This document shows, piece by piece, positions 50,551 through 61,836 of a stretch of DNA of 64,000 nucleotides. A model generated the notes under the pieces. The model had not been told where the DNA came from and searched no databases. It saw only the letters and a list, made by a program, of their open reading frames with translations. Source of the DNA: Gracilaria domingensis (taxonomy: Eukaryota; Rhodophyta; Florideophyceae; Gracilariales; Gracilariaceae); contig VCMS01000143.1 of NCBI GenBank assembly GCA_022539475.1, forward strand, positions 18,073 through 82,072, written 5' to 3'. The stretch's first letter is position 1; every line of letters begins with the position of its first letter. Both the position numbers and the translations under genes were made by a program.

Positions 50551-51471
50551 TTAACCATTGCAGAAGGAATGAAGTACGTCTCCTATACGGACGCAGTGCA
50601 GAGTTAGCTGTCTGGATACTCCGAAAAAGAGCGCTGCAGCTTTCACATCTCGTAGATAGCCATTGTAAGTGATATTGAAGAGCGTTTTGGAAGTACGGTT
50701 TGACATATGAGAGCAAACGTAGCTTATGACAGCCGTTACGTGGATGAAAGTAAATTGGTTGGTTCCCGTCGTTGCATGTCTCACCAGGACGCCTAACAAT
50801 TGAGAAGAACCGAGACTTGAAATACGAGAGTCACCAGGGAGAGCGATATCTTCTTTGCGCAGAGAAATAGTTTCCGAAGCACGCAGAAATGCGCCCCAAG
50901 CAATTGAAATCGCAACAGCGGAGTCATGGCGTCTCGTGTCTTCCATTCTGCCGACGATTGCCCAAAGTAGTAAAAGTGTTAGCGGTAGCGATGATTGATG
51001 GGGTACACAGCGTTTCCATGCTCCGACGGCTTTTCGTGCAAAACCGAGATGGCATCGAAGTTCAGGAACAACAAAAATGATGTGAGCAATTAGGTTGGTC
51101 ATTTCTTGACGCTTTCCAGGAGACGGATTTGAATCGTTGACCTGTTTAATGTACTTCAAGAGTAGCTGATCAAGCGCCATGACGGAGGTTGGAAGGGAGG
51201 ATATTGTAGCAAGAAATTTAGAGTATGCAGAAAGATAACGTTTCCGGGTTTGCTGCCGGAGACGTGCGGCGACCAGCGGAAAGGAGACAAAGAGAGTGAG
51301 ACCGTGTTGCGAAAGAGCAGTAAGCTCTGGACAGGGCATGGCGAGATGTGATGATATCTGTTGATCGTCAGCTCGAATTCGTGCGGGTTTAAGTACAACA
51401 TGGGTATGCTTTCTTTTCGTCAGGGAACGTCGGTCTCGGAAGGCCTTGCAGAGAGACCTAGATATAGGCAT
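50551..51471 (-). pseudogene. Tyrosine recombinase of the DIRS-type element, C-terminally truncated
   Basis: 306 codons. The N-terminal SAM-like region (RKRYLSAYSKFLATISSLPT) is followed by the catalytic domain: first Arg in GAFLRASETISLRKEDI and the HxxR pair in LTLHCVRIGDVLHSF. The frame then ends at a TAA (50,551-50,553) before the catalytic Tyr, and no clear Tyr segment follows in frame. The enzyme would recombine circular cDNA with the target. Without the Tyr nucleophile it cannot act. Confidence 0.72.
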
Positions 51472-51476
51472 GATAG

Positions 51477-54002
51477 TTAATTGGGACGCGATGGAGAATC
51501 GGCTGGGTTAAGGCGAGATGGGATGTACAGAAGTCGGGGACACAAATCGTGTGCCAATGCAATGGCGGCGAAGCGGCGGGCTGGTAGGGCTAAATTTACT
51601 GAGGAAGAACGGTCTTTAGAGAAGGCTCCAATTGTAGCTGTTGAGTCCGAGAGGAGTACAAGACGTTTTCCGCTTATTCCGTGTGTGGCAGCCCATTCGA
51701 TTGCAAGTACACCAGCGTACCCCTCAAGCGCGTCAATGTGTTGCGATCTTCTCCATTTGTGGGAGAAAGCAGGACCCCACTTCGAGCATTTCACGATAGT
51801 GTGATATTTGTGCATTTCAAGGGGAGATATTTCGTGTCCTTTGGCTGCAAGGTCATAGATAAACTCGGCTGCACTAAGAGTGATAAGAGCGAAGGATACG
51901 CCAGCGGCAGCTTGGCTTGCATCGAAGGCTACTAGGGTTGTCCAAAGCTTTCGGTCGGGGTTGATATGGGCAAGAGGAAGAACTGCTGACAGTGCTGATA
52001 CTTCCCGACGAGCAGCTAATCGTAGAGCTGAGGTAGATGTACGTGTGTGATGAGTCACAAGGAAGATTGTTTTGAGGAAAGATAACGTTGGGCGGATGGC
52101 CAAGGCGATCCAGATGAGGCGCCCGACCAGTGATCGGAGGCGAACGGGTGTTTTCTGAGAGTAAATGGAGGGGATCATGGCCTGTGAGAGATAGTTCAGT
52201 AGTTTCGTAGGGTCGGGTCGGATAATATTTTCGTGGCGATGCCACTGCCACCCTATAAAGGGCAGACAATCTGTGACAACTGCGTCGAGTGGGCTAGATT
52301 TGGATGGCTTTCGGCGGAGTCCATGTTCGGCAAAGATACGGTCGCATTCCCGATAAAAGAGAATTAGATCTGAGGATCGCCACCCGGCCGCGATGGCATT
52401 GATGTCGTCGATGATATGAAGAATTAGCAGGTCTCCTTCGAGAATATGTACTGTTCCTGCGGTTTGAGATAGACATTTGAATTGCTGGGGAGGGCGGCGC
52501 TGCTCTGGGATCTTCATGCGTGCAGACGAGTAGGCAATTCTAAGACAGGCATTGGCTAGATGGTGTGCAATAGCAACGCTCCACGTGAACCCCATGGGCA
52601 TGGTTGCCTGGAGGGGGCGCACGAAGTCTGTATGAAGGAAGGTGCATCCAGTGTCCTGCATCACGGCAAGCTGAGTTTCGTGATCTAATTGGAGAAACTG
52701 TATAGTTTTCATTGGAAGAAGCATGGCGAAGTGGCGTGGTAAGCGGATGCAATGGATCATGTTGCTTATGTCGAAGAATATGCCAAATGATTCAATATGG
52801 GACTTCAACTTGATATTGGTGAAAAGATCGGGTGTCGGAAGATCTGTTATAGGAGGCCGTGCCATGAATGCATTTTGTACCCTGGGCCAACTGATAAGGC
52901 GATCATTGTTGGCATCTTTGACAACGGCAAACAGTGTCATGGTGAGCTTGTTTGCAAGTTCTGAATATGAGGCGTGTTCATTAGAAGTCTTGGACCAATA
53001 GAGCATACCGGCTTTCTGAAGCTTTCCAAGAAGAGGGGCGTAGTGTCCATTCCTTGCGTGCACACGTGGTTTTGGTAGGGATCTGGTGTTGCTTAGATTC
53101 TCCAGAAGTGGTGATTTTAAAAAGCGCAGATTCGGGTCTGAGAAAGCTGCTGCAAGATCGGGAGGCATGTACTGGATCCATGAGGGTTCCAGAATACCTG
53201 AAGGGGAAGGGACGTCGATGCGATTTGCATCTATGATTCTGAATTCTCCTCGAGGAGGGGAACCGGTGTCGATATCAGCTGTAATGTGATTTACGAGCTC
53301 GCATGCTTCCCAATCTTGAAGCTCCTCTATATCACGAGTAGATGGGGGCTTCAGGTCCTGAAGTGACTGAAAAACAGCTGCAGGGGTTGTTTGACGGAGG
53401 ACGTCGATTCGCTTAGCTAATGATTCGATCGCGGCGCAAGCAGTGGAACCTGTTGCGTAAAGAGGACGAGAGGAAGAGGGACCAAGATAGAGAAGGTTAA
53501 GCGCTGTTATAGCACAACTGGTGAGGCGACAAGTGTCATTGAGCGAGGCTGGATTAAGCGGGAAAGTTCGAAGGCGAGTCGTTACTCTTTCTTCTGGTCC
53601 GAATTGCCTTGGATTTCTCGTTTGTTGTCTCGTCGATAGTTCTGCTTTCGAGATATGGTCTTGGCATTCGTCTGCATGGCCGCAGCGGCCTTCGTGGATT
53701 GGATGGCATACCTGTTCAGGTATTGCGACAGATATAGACTGGATAGGCGACCGGAGTCCGATACCTCCAGAAGATGTTCGTAGTTTACCCAGTGGGCTGA
53801 ACGACTTAGAGCGGGATTCAACTGGTAGTCCTGTTCGACATTGATTATGCAGAAGAGGCGCCTGATCGCAATTTCCATCCACAGGTTGTCGGAGAGTGCT
53901 TGATCGACATTTCCTTGAAACTGCAGGATGGTATTGTGAAGGTACGAGGCAATGTGGCAGGCTTCTTGCTCTGCTTGGGGCGATTTCCTCGAAATCTTCC
54001 AC
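51477..54002 (-). CDS. DIRS-type reverse transcriptase-RNase H
   Basis: Frame of 841 codons; the first part (to about 53,580) overlaps Gag in another frame, so translation probably enters by shift or internal start (the frame opens with GTG). RT motifs: ESFGIFFDISNMIHCIRLP (motif A Asp), ATMPMGFTWSVAIAHHLANA (motif B), LHIIDDINAIAAGW (motif C, IDD in place of YxDD) and FIGWQWHRHENII. RNase H: TLVAFDASQAAAGV, IDALEGYAGVLAIEWA and LVLLSDSTATIGAFSKDRSS with the acidic triad. Ends CPRLLYIPSRLNPADSPSR, typical of this RNase H. No stops, so this module is intact. Confidence 0.78.
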   Translation of the reverse strand: MEDFEEIAPSRARSLPHCLVPSQYHPAVSRKCRSSTLRQPVDGNCDQAPLLHNQCRTGLPVESRSKSFSPLGKLRTSSGGIGLRSPIQSISVAIPEQVCHPIHEGRCGHADECQDHISKAELSTRQQTRNPRQFGPEERVTTRLRTFPLNPASLNDTCRLTSCAITALNLLYLGPSSSRPLYATGSTACAAIESLAKRIDVLRQTTPAAVFQSLQDLKPPSTRDIEELQDWEACELVNHITADIDTGSPPRGEFRIIDANRIDVPSPSGILEPSWIQYMPPDLAAAFSDPNLRFLKSPLLENLSNTRSLPKPRVHARNGHYAPLLGKLQKAGMLYWSKTSNEHASYSELANKLTMTLFAVVKDANNDRLISWPRVQNAFMARPPITDLPTPDLFTNIKLKSHIESFGIFFDISNMIHCIRLPRHFAMLLPMKTIQFLQLDHETQLAVMQDTGCTFLHTDFVRPLQATMPMGFTWSVAIAHHLANACLRIAYSSARMKIPEQRRPPQQFKCLSQTAGTVHILEGDLLILHIIDDINAIAAGWRSSDLILFYRECDRIFAEHGLRRKPSKSSPLDAVVTDCLPFIGWQWHRHENIIRPDPTKLLNYLSQAMIPSIYSQKTPVRLRSLVGRLIWIALAIRPTLSFLKTIFLVTHHTRTSTSALRLAARREVSALSAVLPLAHINPDRKLWTTLVAFDASQAAAGVSFALITLSAAEFIYDLAAKGHEISPLEMHKYHTIVKCSKWGPAFSHKWRRSQHIDALEGYAGVLAIEWAATHGISGKRLVLLSDSTATIGAFSKDRSSSVNLALPARRFAAIALAHDLCPRLLYIPSRLNPADSPSRPN

Positions 54003-55066
54003 ACATCGAGGTTGTCGATGTAGCGTTCCACTGTTTGCCCTCGTCGGAGAAATTCGATGATTAGGGTTGGCCCTAGTATGTGAGGGCAGCCAAGCCTGGG
54101 GTTTGCGATGTCCCTCAGATTGTAGGGTGGGACCAAGGAAGGATCCCGAGGGCGCAGCCTCCCTGCGTCCTTTAAAGACTGATAGGATTCTTCAGGTGCC
54201 GGTTTTGGTAACGGGACTCCGCCAATTTGGATTACAACTCCTTTCTCTCGAGTGGCGGCAGGTACAAAATCGGTTCCATGTTTGGGTTGATCACATGCAC
54301 GATCATGCGATTCGTGTAGGGTCGATTTGAGTTGATCATGTTGTTCCTGCAGATCCTCATAAAAGGATTCGTAGCATTGCGCACGCCATGTTAGTACCGC
54401 TGCTAAGACTTGATAATCGTCTGAATCGTCAATTTCGATCGGCAGCAGATCTTTCTTGGCCTTAGAAGCCTGTTTCACAATTTCTAACAGACGAGATTTG
54501 TTCGTGTTTGCCATTTCGATAAGTTGTTCAAGAGGGGTGTCCGTGATCTTGGTCAAGGCGGAGAGTGGGGTAAGTTGGGGGGTTTGAGAACAAGAGAGGT
54601 CTTGATTGGCAACTGTATCGCGAAGGTCGAGCACGCTAGACAGCGGATCGGCTTTGTCGTATACGAGGTTTTCGGTTAAAGAAGTTGGAGCAGCTTTAAA
54701 AATGGTTCGCAGTTCGTCCTTAGGGAGCCTGATTATGTCTCTACTTGGGTGATTGGGTAGGTCTTGGGGCAGAATAGTGGGGCTGTCACTAGATTCACCG
54801 CTAATTTTGGTACTCTTTTGGCGCAGCGCACTAGCATGTTTCTATTTCTGGCGGGATGAGGGCTTCTTAATAGCAGGGTCAAAAATTGGAAGGCGATTTC
54901 TCATCGATCTTCTCGTTGTACGCGCAGACAGCTTTTGAGAATTGCCACCAGATCTAGCTGGTGGAGGTCGGTCCTCGTTTACTGGCGGAGGTGGTTCGTC
55001 TGGTAATTGAACAGGAGTGATTTCTTCGTCATCGGTATCTGAATGAAGAACAGGATTGCTCTCCAT
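53582..55066 (-). pseudogene. Gag-like protein of the DIRS-type element, one in-frame TAG
   Basis: ATG at 55,064-55,066. The frame is broken only by a TAG at 54,842-54,844 and continues to 53,582. The N-terminus is acidic and Pro-rich (DDEEITPVQLPDEPPPPVNE), the middle is helical (LSALTKITDTPLEQLIEMAN), a Gag-like region follows (HILGPTLIIEFLRRGQTVER), and the tail is Lys/Arg-rich. The overlap of about 420 bp with the RT frame is typical of compact retroelements. Confidence 0.6.
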
Positions 55067-58000
55067 GCCGAGACTAAAAAGAAAAATCGGAACGAGAAGG
55101 GTTGGTCCCTCTTAGTCGCTTGAGTGACGACGATTGATTCCGAGACGGCAAGATGCAGTCTCTTGTGTGCGAACAGAAGTACAAACTGTTAGAGTTGCGT
55201 CTGTGCACAGCAAATTGCAAGGGAGGGCCAACATCTTCCAATTCCAATTGAGAGTAGTTTGATCCACTCGAAATGCGTTTGCGCTGTCTTTGCTGTATAC
55301 ATGTACAGAGAAGGTGCCAAGATCACCTTGGGAGTCAAAAGATGTCATGTACGTGTCCAAGTGACACAGGCGTCAGTACGCTCACTCAATGTAGTCGCCA
55401 TTTCAGTACAGGCGTACACGTCACCATGCGCGGCGCTCGATAAAACAGCTTCCTCGTTTCTTGAAACACTAAAAAAACTAAACGAATGAAAACATAAACT
55501 TTCTGCAGTTTATGGTGTTTAATTAATTAGGGACAAATTATTCTAGTTACAATGTTGTATACTCGGCTAGTGGTTGGTTTTATGGGCGGCTTTTGTTGAT
55601 CTGAAAAGGAGAAATGAGCGTTTTCAGCAATTTTGTATCCACATTTATGCGGTTTAGGCAATATTGTACTTATTGAAACACTTGATAGCAGTACTAAGTT
55701 TTTTTTTCAAGATATTACATCGAAATCGAATATAAAGGATACATTCTAATTTCTAATTAATCATGTTGCAGGTACAACTTTTTTTACAGCAGTTCTATTA
55801 GTTACTTACAACTTAAAAAATATAAATATTGCAACTGTTTGTGATAGATATATTTTACAGATGCGGTATTGTCGATGTTTTTATTTGTTAACTTGCTTTG
55901 AAAAACTCTCAATTACTCAGTTTTACTAGAAAAAATGGAAATAAATGTGCATTATTTCAAGTAACGTGCTTTGAGAACCGGCATTGTCGAACTCATAATT
56001 CGTCTCACACTGAACAATGTAGCTCTAACATTTTGCGGTTGTGTTTCGTTTTGCAACATGTGCATACTAAGAAATCATAGTTCATTTGGAGGCCTAATAT
56101 TCACTTTGATGTCAAGACCTACGTCAAAACCTGTGATGGATGCCAGGTCATCGAATTTCTTTTTGCTTACAGAGCAAAGCAACAACCTTGCTGACAGATA
56201 TCGCCCACACGTTTTCAAGTGATTCCTCTGGACCCCTCAGGGTGGCGAGGAACGGAAGCCAGTTCCTGCTTATCGAGGTCAAGCACATGGGATGACCGAT
56301 TGCAGTGGCAGCTCTAATATATACTGCACTCGACGTAATCAACTTTATCAGAAAGCAGATTGTCGCATCTTTCGGCTATCACCACACAATTTTCTCCAAT
56401 AACGCTACTTTTTTTCTCGCGTCAAGCAGCCAAGCTTCGGAGAGGGAAGATGTTGTTTGGAAGTGAAGTGGCCCTGATGGCAGTTAATCCAGATTGTTGG
56501 AAGTTCTTGTTGCTCACACTAGAGATTCTTGTGCTATGTGGCAACCGAGTTTTCGGTATTAGGAAGTCCAATCTTGGGAGACGACGTTATGGAACTGTCG
56601 ATGTCACCCTGTTGTGGGGTTTGGAAAGGAAGAATCTTGGTGGATACGCGAAGAAGTCCTGTAGTAGGAAGGTGATTGAAGAACCCATGAGGGTAGTGAA
56701 AGATGAAGTGACAGGCAGTGCAGTGTTTTGTAACCGAGTATGCAGTGTTCTTTACCAACTTGGCGGGTAGCTGTGACTCCGTTTCGGAAGATGCTTAGTT
56801 GCGAATGCGTCTTGCGTTTTCGCAATCGCATGTCGGTGTTTGTGGAATAATTGTACCGTGGTCGGTGTGCATCGCCCCTGCGCGCTATCCCAGAACTGGT
56901 AATGTGGAACACCACAATGTAGGCAGGTTATTCTTTCGCCGTGTGTTGGGAATGCTGGAAACTGCTTCGCTACCAAAATGGATATTTCTCGAGAAGAGAA
57001 CTCAGCAGTTCAGTATCGGAAGCTACCACTCATCGTAGTGTCACCCCTTTGGGATTGGAATTGGTCCACAATTATCTGGGTGTTGTGAAAATTGTGTCGT
57101 GTTCATTGTTGAGTGATATGATGCCGGTGGTGGGAGGTTGTAACTCTCCGTCATGACGGAATACATGTGTTGACGTCATATGTGTCCGCTGTCGGAACTT
57201 TGTCGAGATGAAATCGGACCCATGTGGGTAGTGTTTAGAGAATCAACCCATTGTCGGGAAATGTTTGACTACCGTATACAGTTGTGTCTGTTGGGTATTG
57301 CCTTTTCAGCAAGATATGTGAGACTAACCTCAGTAACTGGATTGTGTTTGATCTAACTATGTGCTGTGTTGCACCCACGTATGGAAAACAATAGGACAGT
57401 GTCGCTGCGCAAAACTGCACTCTGCCGCAATCGTCGGAACTCCCATGCGGGCAGTGACTGGAGGAATGAACCGGTCACCGGTGTGTTGATTATCCCGCAT
57501 TCGGTTCTACCTGACGTGGAGTGAACTTGAACAGGCGCCCAGTGAGGGATGCGAACCTTCGCAGGTTAGGACCCTCAAGGGTTTCGTGAATTGCTCTAAG
57601 AGCTCTGGAATGGAACTGATGTTCCGACAACCCCAGCTGTGGTGGTGTCTCGTCCCTGTTCAGGAAGATTGGTTTGAATCCGAGTTCGGAATGATGTCTG
57701 ATGACAGAAGCTCTAGGTTTAGTTGTTCGGGTAATGAGCCCTTGTCCTCAGGAGGATAAGTCTCGTGGAGAGTAGGAGAAGAGGAGCACCGCAGTGCGGA
57801 GGAGTACCGAAGGGCGGAATGCCGCTGTGCGGAAGATGATGATTGCGAAGAACCGAACGGTCGGTGATGATGATGTTCGATACTCTTCGTACGAGGTGGA
57901 AGTTATGTTGTTCCCGCTTTCGGGCGTATGCGCCCTCGGCTAAGAAGGGGGGGTATGTGGAGCAACGCATCCCCGTACTTGGCTACCAATTGTACTGCTC

Positions 58001-59469
58001 TGAGAAGATGGAATTCTTGTAGGAAGATGCACTGTGATGTGAACTTTGGCCCAAGTACCTGGGAGAATTCTTGACTGCTCTGTTGAACCTTCTCAGGTGT
58101 AATGTGTATTGAAACCTATTGGTAGTTGTAGTAGTAGTCCACGTGGTGGATCTGGCATGTAGATATTTGTGCCATCCCCGCTGGGAAGTATCTGGCACCC
58201 TGACAGTGGATGGCCCACGTGTACCGACCTCGGGAGGTGTGTACCGTAGTTGTCGTTACTGTAGTAGTAGTATATATGCTCGGGTGATCGCACCCTGTAG
58301 CCTCAAAGTAAATGGCTAACTGGTGCCGCCTTCTTCAACCCAAGGCTTGGTTGTAGTTCATGCAACCTTCGTAGGTTTACACCGCTTTCGGGCCGGTAAC
58401 CACGTGTGGTTCTTGCATCACTATCCCCTCAGGATCACCTAGGAACCCTTACCAGGTATATTTCTGTTGTTATTGTTGTTTTTGTTTGTTGTTTGTTCCG
58501 TTTTGTACACGGCGTGTCCCTGTGAGGCACATTCTTTCTGCTTGTTTCCCCTGGTTCAGGTATCGTTTCCGCCCCAGTATTGGGTTCATTTTAGCACCAC
58601 TGTGGTGTGTCGCTCCGCTTTCGGCCGTGTTCCCGCCGGTTTGCACGGGCCTTGCTCCGCTCCGGGTTGGTTTCCATGGACGGATCTCGTGTCCTTTCCT
58701 CTTTCTTTCCCCCCCTTTCTCTGGGTTTCCTCACCACTTTTGGTTACTCATTTCTTCTCTGTTTACACCTCTGTAGGTATATCCAGGCACCGTCTCCGGT
58801 CTTACACCCGGCTTGTCACTCGACTCGAGTACGGATAGAGGGCTCTTCTGCTGAGTCTATCCTTCATAGGGAGTAGGACTCCGACATCCTAGTGGAGATT
58901 CCCCATAGCGTTTATCGCAGGGTTTTGCTCTACACAGATCTCTCTTCTCTGATAGTCATGCTGTCACTTGATCATCGTAAGGTGGAACTACAAGCCTTTA
59001 ATTTTGGGAGGGCCACACTGACACTGCAGCAACCTCACCGTTAAGAGGATGAGCGTCGTAGAGCCCAGTGGAAATCTTAGATATAGAATTGATATAGGTT
59101 GGATATCTCCCTACGACGTACCTACAATACGGGCGTGACAAGGAACTGGTACATAGAGGATTCAGTTCTGGAACATGTTCGACAGTGTTCAGTATCCCTT
59201 TGATATAGATAGGGTATAGCTCTGATAGTCTGACGGTCCGGTTTCCTACAGGTTCGATATAAAATTAATATATTTCGAAATTTTCGGTATCAAAAGTAGT
59301 TGGAAAATGCTTGAGAACTTTATCTGTATTATATCAGGACCTTGCGTGAGACTCATGCAAATATGGTCGCGAAAAGAACAATATACCAGAACTATATCTG
59401 AACTGCATTCTATACTTAACTATTCTGCGGAAATTATATCAAACAAATATCTGACCTATATCTCAGATT
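55067..59469. other. Long gene-poor region
   Basis: No supported gene. 55,500-56,100 is AT-rich. 56,360-56,770 has a 136-codon plus frame without recognisable features. 58,775-58,884 is one of two diverged direct repeats (partner 61,324-61,421), and 59,220-59,460 is AT-rich. It probably consists of decayed repeats. Confidence 0.4.
58775..58884 (+). repeat. Diverged direct repeat, left copy
   Basis: GGTATATCC, AGGCACCG, CGGTCTTACACCCG, AGGGCTC, GAGTCTA, AGGGAGTAGGACTC occur in the same order and spacing as at 61,324-61,421. The pair surrounds the gypsy integrase relic, so they may be old LTR ends. Confidence 0.55.
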
Positions 59470-59706
59470 TCGACTGGGAGAGATCGGTTAGCTGTTGGAG
59501 ACCAGGTACTGGTAACGCGTGGTGAAGCCCTTACTCTTTCGGTGAAATGGGCATCATTTAAGTAGAAGGTCAACGGACCTTGCCACGTCGTTCGAATCAA
59601 TCATCTGCGGTACCTTATGCCTTCTCCACACCGACTTCTGTCGAGAAAAGACATTGATGCAAGATGCATGAGACCCTACCATCCTAGACCAAAGCACTTG
59701 ATCTCT
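59470..59706 (+). pseudogene. Gypsy integrase C-terminal relic
   Basis: Reading frame with one stop: AVGDQVLVTRGEALTLSVKW, NGPCHVVRINHLRYLMPSPH, RLLSRKDIDARCMRPYHPRP. It aligns motif by motif with the GPY/F module of Gypsy-A (VGDEVLVAVGKAL..., GPCKVVRASHPRYTL..., HARRLVPCHPRP), so it is an old relative in plus orientation. The rest of pol is missing. Confidence 0.62.
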
Positions 59707-59757
59707 AAGACAGTACGACATGAAAGGAATGCCCAGCAATAAGCGGCGTGTCCGGTC

Positions 59758-60315
59758 GTGGTACGAGGAGGATCAAATCCTACCAGACCCCCTGCCGACT
59801 ATCTGAGGATAATTGTGGCTGGATGGAGACTTTCTGAATGGCTTTCCTCTGTCAGCACGAGTACGAACGATGTACAGAAGATCGCATGGAAACTATTACA
59901 TATTTACCTTGGAGCTTTCAAGAGGCATGGGCCGTACATAACCGAAGGACTTCTTACTAAGCTGGTCTCGTTCAAAGGAAGAGCGAACCCTTTCATTATA
60001 CCTCTTGTGGGTCAGCAGTTTGTCTTTTACTACTATCACTTTGCAGTCGCTCGTTATGGACATCTACCCCCACAAAGAACTTACGCAGTAGAAGTTTTAA
60101 GCTTCCTGCAGCAAATTGAAGCTGGAGAGACTTTCGAAATCGATCTGATATATGATCAAGATCGCGGTGATGTACCGCCTCCACTTCAGATTAATGGCAC
60201 CACTTCGACAGCGCCGGCCTTTCTCGCAATGCCGATAATTGTTGACTACAAGGTCTACAATCAGGACGTAAACTACTTGGAAATGGAAATCGATGGGCGT
60301 ACACTTGAGAATTAA
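59758..60315 (+). CDS. Unknown ORF downstream of the gypsy integrase relic
   Basis: 185 codons opening at GTG with no early ATG. The sequence is coherent and globular-looking (LSEWLSSVSTSTNDVQKIAW, KLLHIYLGAFKRHGPYITEG, NPFIIPLVGQQFVFYYYHFA, then VDYKVYNQDVNYLEMEIDG). No transmembrane segment, so it is not a typical envelope-like gene. Position after integrase suggests an accessory gene of the old element or a captured host fragment. No family recognised. Confidence 0.35.
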   Translation: MVRGGSNPTRPPADYLRIIVAGWRLSEWLSSVSTSTNDVQKIAWKLLHIYLGAFKRHGPYITEGLLTKLVSFKGRANPFIIPLVGQQFVFYYYHFAVARYGHLPPQRTYAVEVLSFLQQIEAGETFEIDLIYDQDRGDVPPPLQINGTTSTAPAFLAMPIIVDYKVYNQDVNYLEMEIDGRTLEN

Positions 60316-61323
60316 CTCTCCCCACTAGATTGTGAGGACTGGAAGAAGCATTGTATTGTCTGGATTTGTTTTCACCTCTGCTTGAGCATCCACTTAATCT
60401 ACGGCCAATACTTTGCGCAATATGCACAGGCAATGTTGTGTAGACTGGCGAGGAGACTTCATCCGCAGATGAACACGCTTGGCGCGGATGAGACGATCTT
60501 CTTTCTCTATTGTAGAGCAAACGCGGAAACGCGGTATCAGCGAAGTTGATACTCATAACTCGTGCACCGAGGTTTGATCCTAAGAAAGGAAAGTATGAAA
60601 CTTGGCCCAAAACTGGGATATTTTGAGGTGGTTGGAGGTCGGAATGTCCGCTGGACTGGCCATGGTGTGGCACGTGGTATTGAGTGGTCGTGGGTACACG
60701 TGGTCTGATTTGCGTCTATTCACAGAGGAATTGTTTCGACAGTCGAATTATTTACTGGCCGCTGACGCGGGCTGGTCGCATACACCACGTGTGTGGCTTT
60801 GCACAAGCGTGCACTAGATTATTTACTTTAGTTTAACTAATTTACCGGTTACGGTATAGGAGATGACCTCGCGGCCACCTCCACCTTCAGTAAAGGGTAA
60901 CCGGGTTCGGCTCTGGATTAGTTTCGCCTGCGCGAAGTGCACCACACCTCCCGGAGAGTCACGGCGTACGGTACGTTCTAGCCCCATCCCCCGGGATCTT
61001 TCAGGCAATTCTGATCATTTGTGGCCATTGCCCTCGCGCTAATTTTGTCTTCGGACACCTTACATCGTGCAGATACCTGCTTACCCACAAGTGGTAGAAC
61101 TACCAACTCTGTAAAGAGATCTTTGCCGCGTGGGCTGAATACACGTCTCCGTCACCCGCCGCCGGGCCTGTTGCCGCTTTCCGCACCCCCCGCCGGGGAT
61201 TTCCTTTGGTTTTTCCCTCTTTTTCTCCTTATTGCTTAGGGTTTCCACTGCCCGCTGGTGCAGCCCATCACTGTGGCCTCCGATTCTGGATCTTTACCTA
61301 ACCTGTTTCCCGTCAACCTCCGA
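60316..61323. other. Gene-free region
   Basis: Overlapping short frames only. 61,139-61,240 is C/T-rich. Nothing recognised. Confidence 0.4.
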
Positions 61324-61421
61324 GGTATATCCCGAGGCACGGGCGGTCTTACACCCGCCATTTTCCGTGCACGGAGGGCTCATTCCCTGAGTCTACCTCC
61401 CCTAGGGAGCAAGGACTCGAA
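61324..61421 (+). repeat. Diverged direct repeat, right copy
   Basis: Partner of 58,775-58,884, same orientation, roughly 70% similar by eye. Confidence 0.55.
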
Positions 61422-61719
61422 CGCCTTGAGTGTCTCTCCCGTCCCCGGGTTTGCACTACATCTATCACTTCGTCATTGGAAAGGACGGAAATCTACAGCC
61501 ACACACGGAGAACAGGTTAAAGAGTATAAACGTCGTATTGAACAACATGAAGACTTCTCTGTGGAGTTTGAACCGGATCCCGAGTATCCAGAATCTTTTT
61601 ATCCTTTCAGGTATACGACCGAAGAAGTCTCACGGGACGGACCGGTTCCTCTGCTTTCATAGGCTACATTCTTGGTCGCCCAGGCGTAGCGACTGCTGAG
61701 TGGGGCAGTGTGTAAAGGC

Positions 61720-61836
61720 GGATCGCAGGGATATTCTAGGTGGTGTCCCATGCCCTTTGGGCACCCCCGAAAGTTAGAGGTGGATCGCAGGGAAATTTCA
61801 GGGGGTGTCCCACGCCTTCTAAGCACCCCCGAAAAA
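61720..61836 (+). repeat. Two tandem copies of a ~62-bp unit
   Basis: Units start at 61,720 and 61,782 with GGATCGCAGGGA and end with GCACCCCCGAAA. Differences are mostly single substitutions. No coding meaning seen. Confidence 0.72.

Larger units (their letters stand above)
50551..55066 (-). mobile_element. DIRS/Ngaro-type tyrosine-recombinase retrotransposon
   Basis: Minus-strand order Gag, RT-RNase H, tyrosine recombinase, with no integrase or aspartic protease, is diagnostic of the DIRS/Ngaro order. These elements insert by site-specific recombination of a circular intermediate and so create no target duplication. The terminal inverted or split direct repeats could not be located by eye, so the limits given are those of coding sequence. 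One stop in Gag and a truncated recombinase show it is defective. Confidence 0.78.

Noticed and set aside
60191-60673. 160-codon minus-strand frame
   Set aside because: Overlaps the end of the 59,758 ORF and lacks protein-like pattern.
61395-61440. tRNA-like T-arm (GTTCGAGTCC on the minus strand)
   Set aside because: No acceptor, D or anticodon arms at the right spacing, and the segment is part of a diverged repeat.
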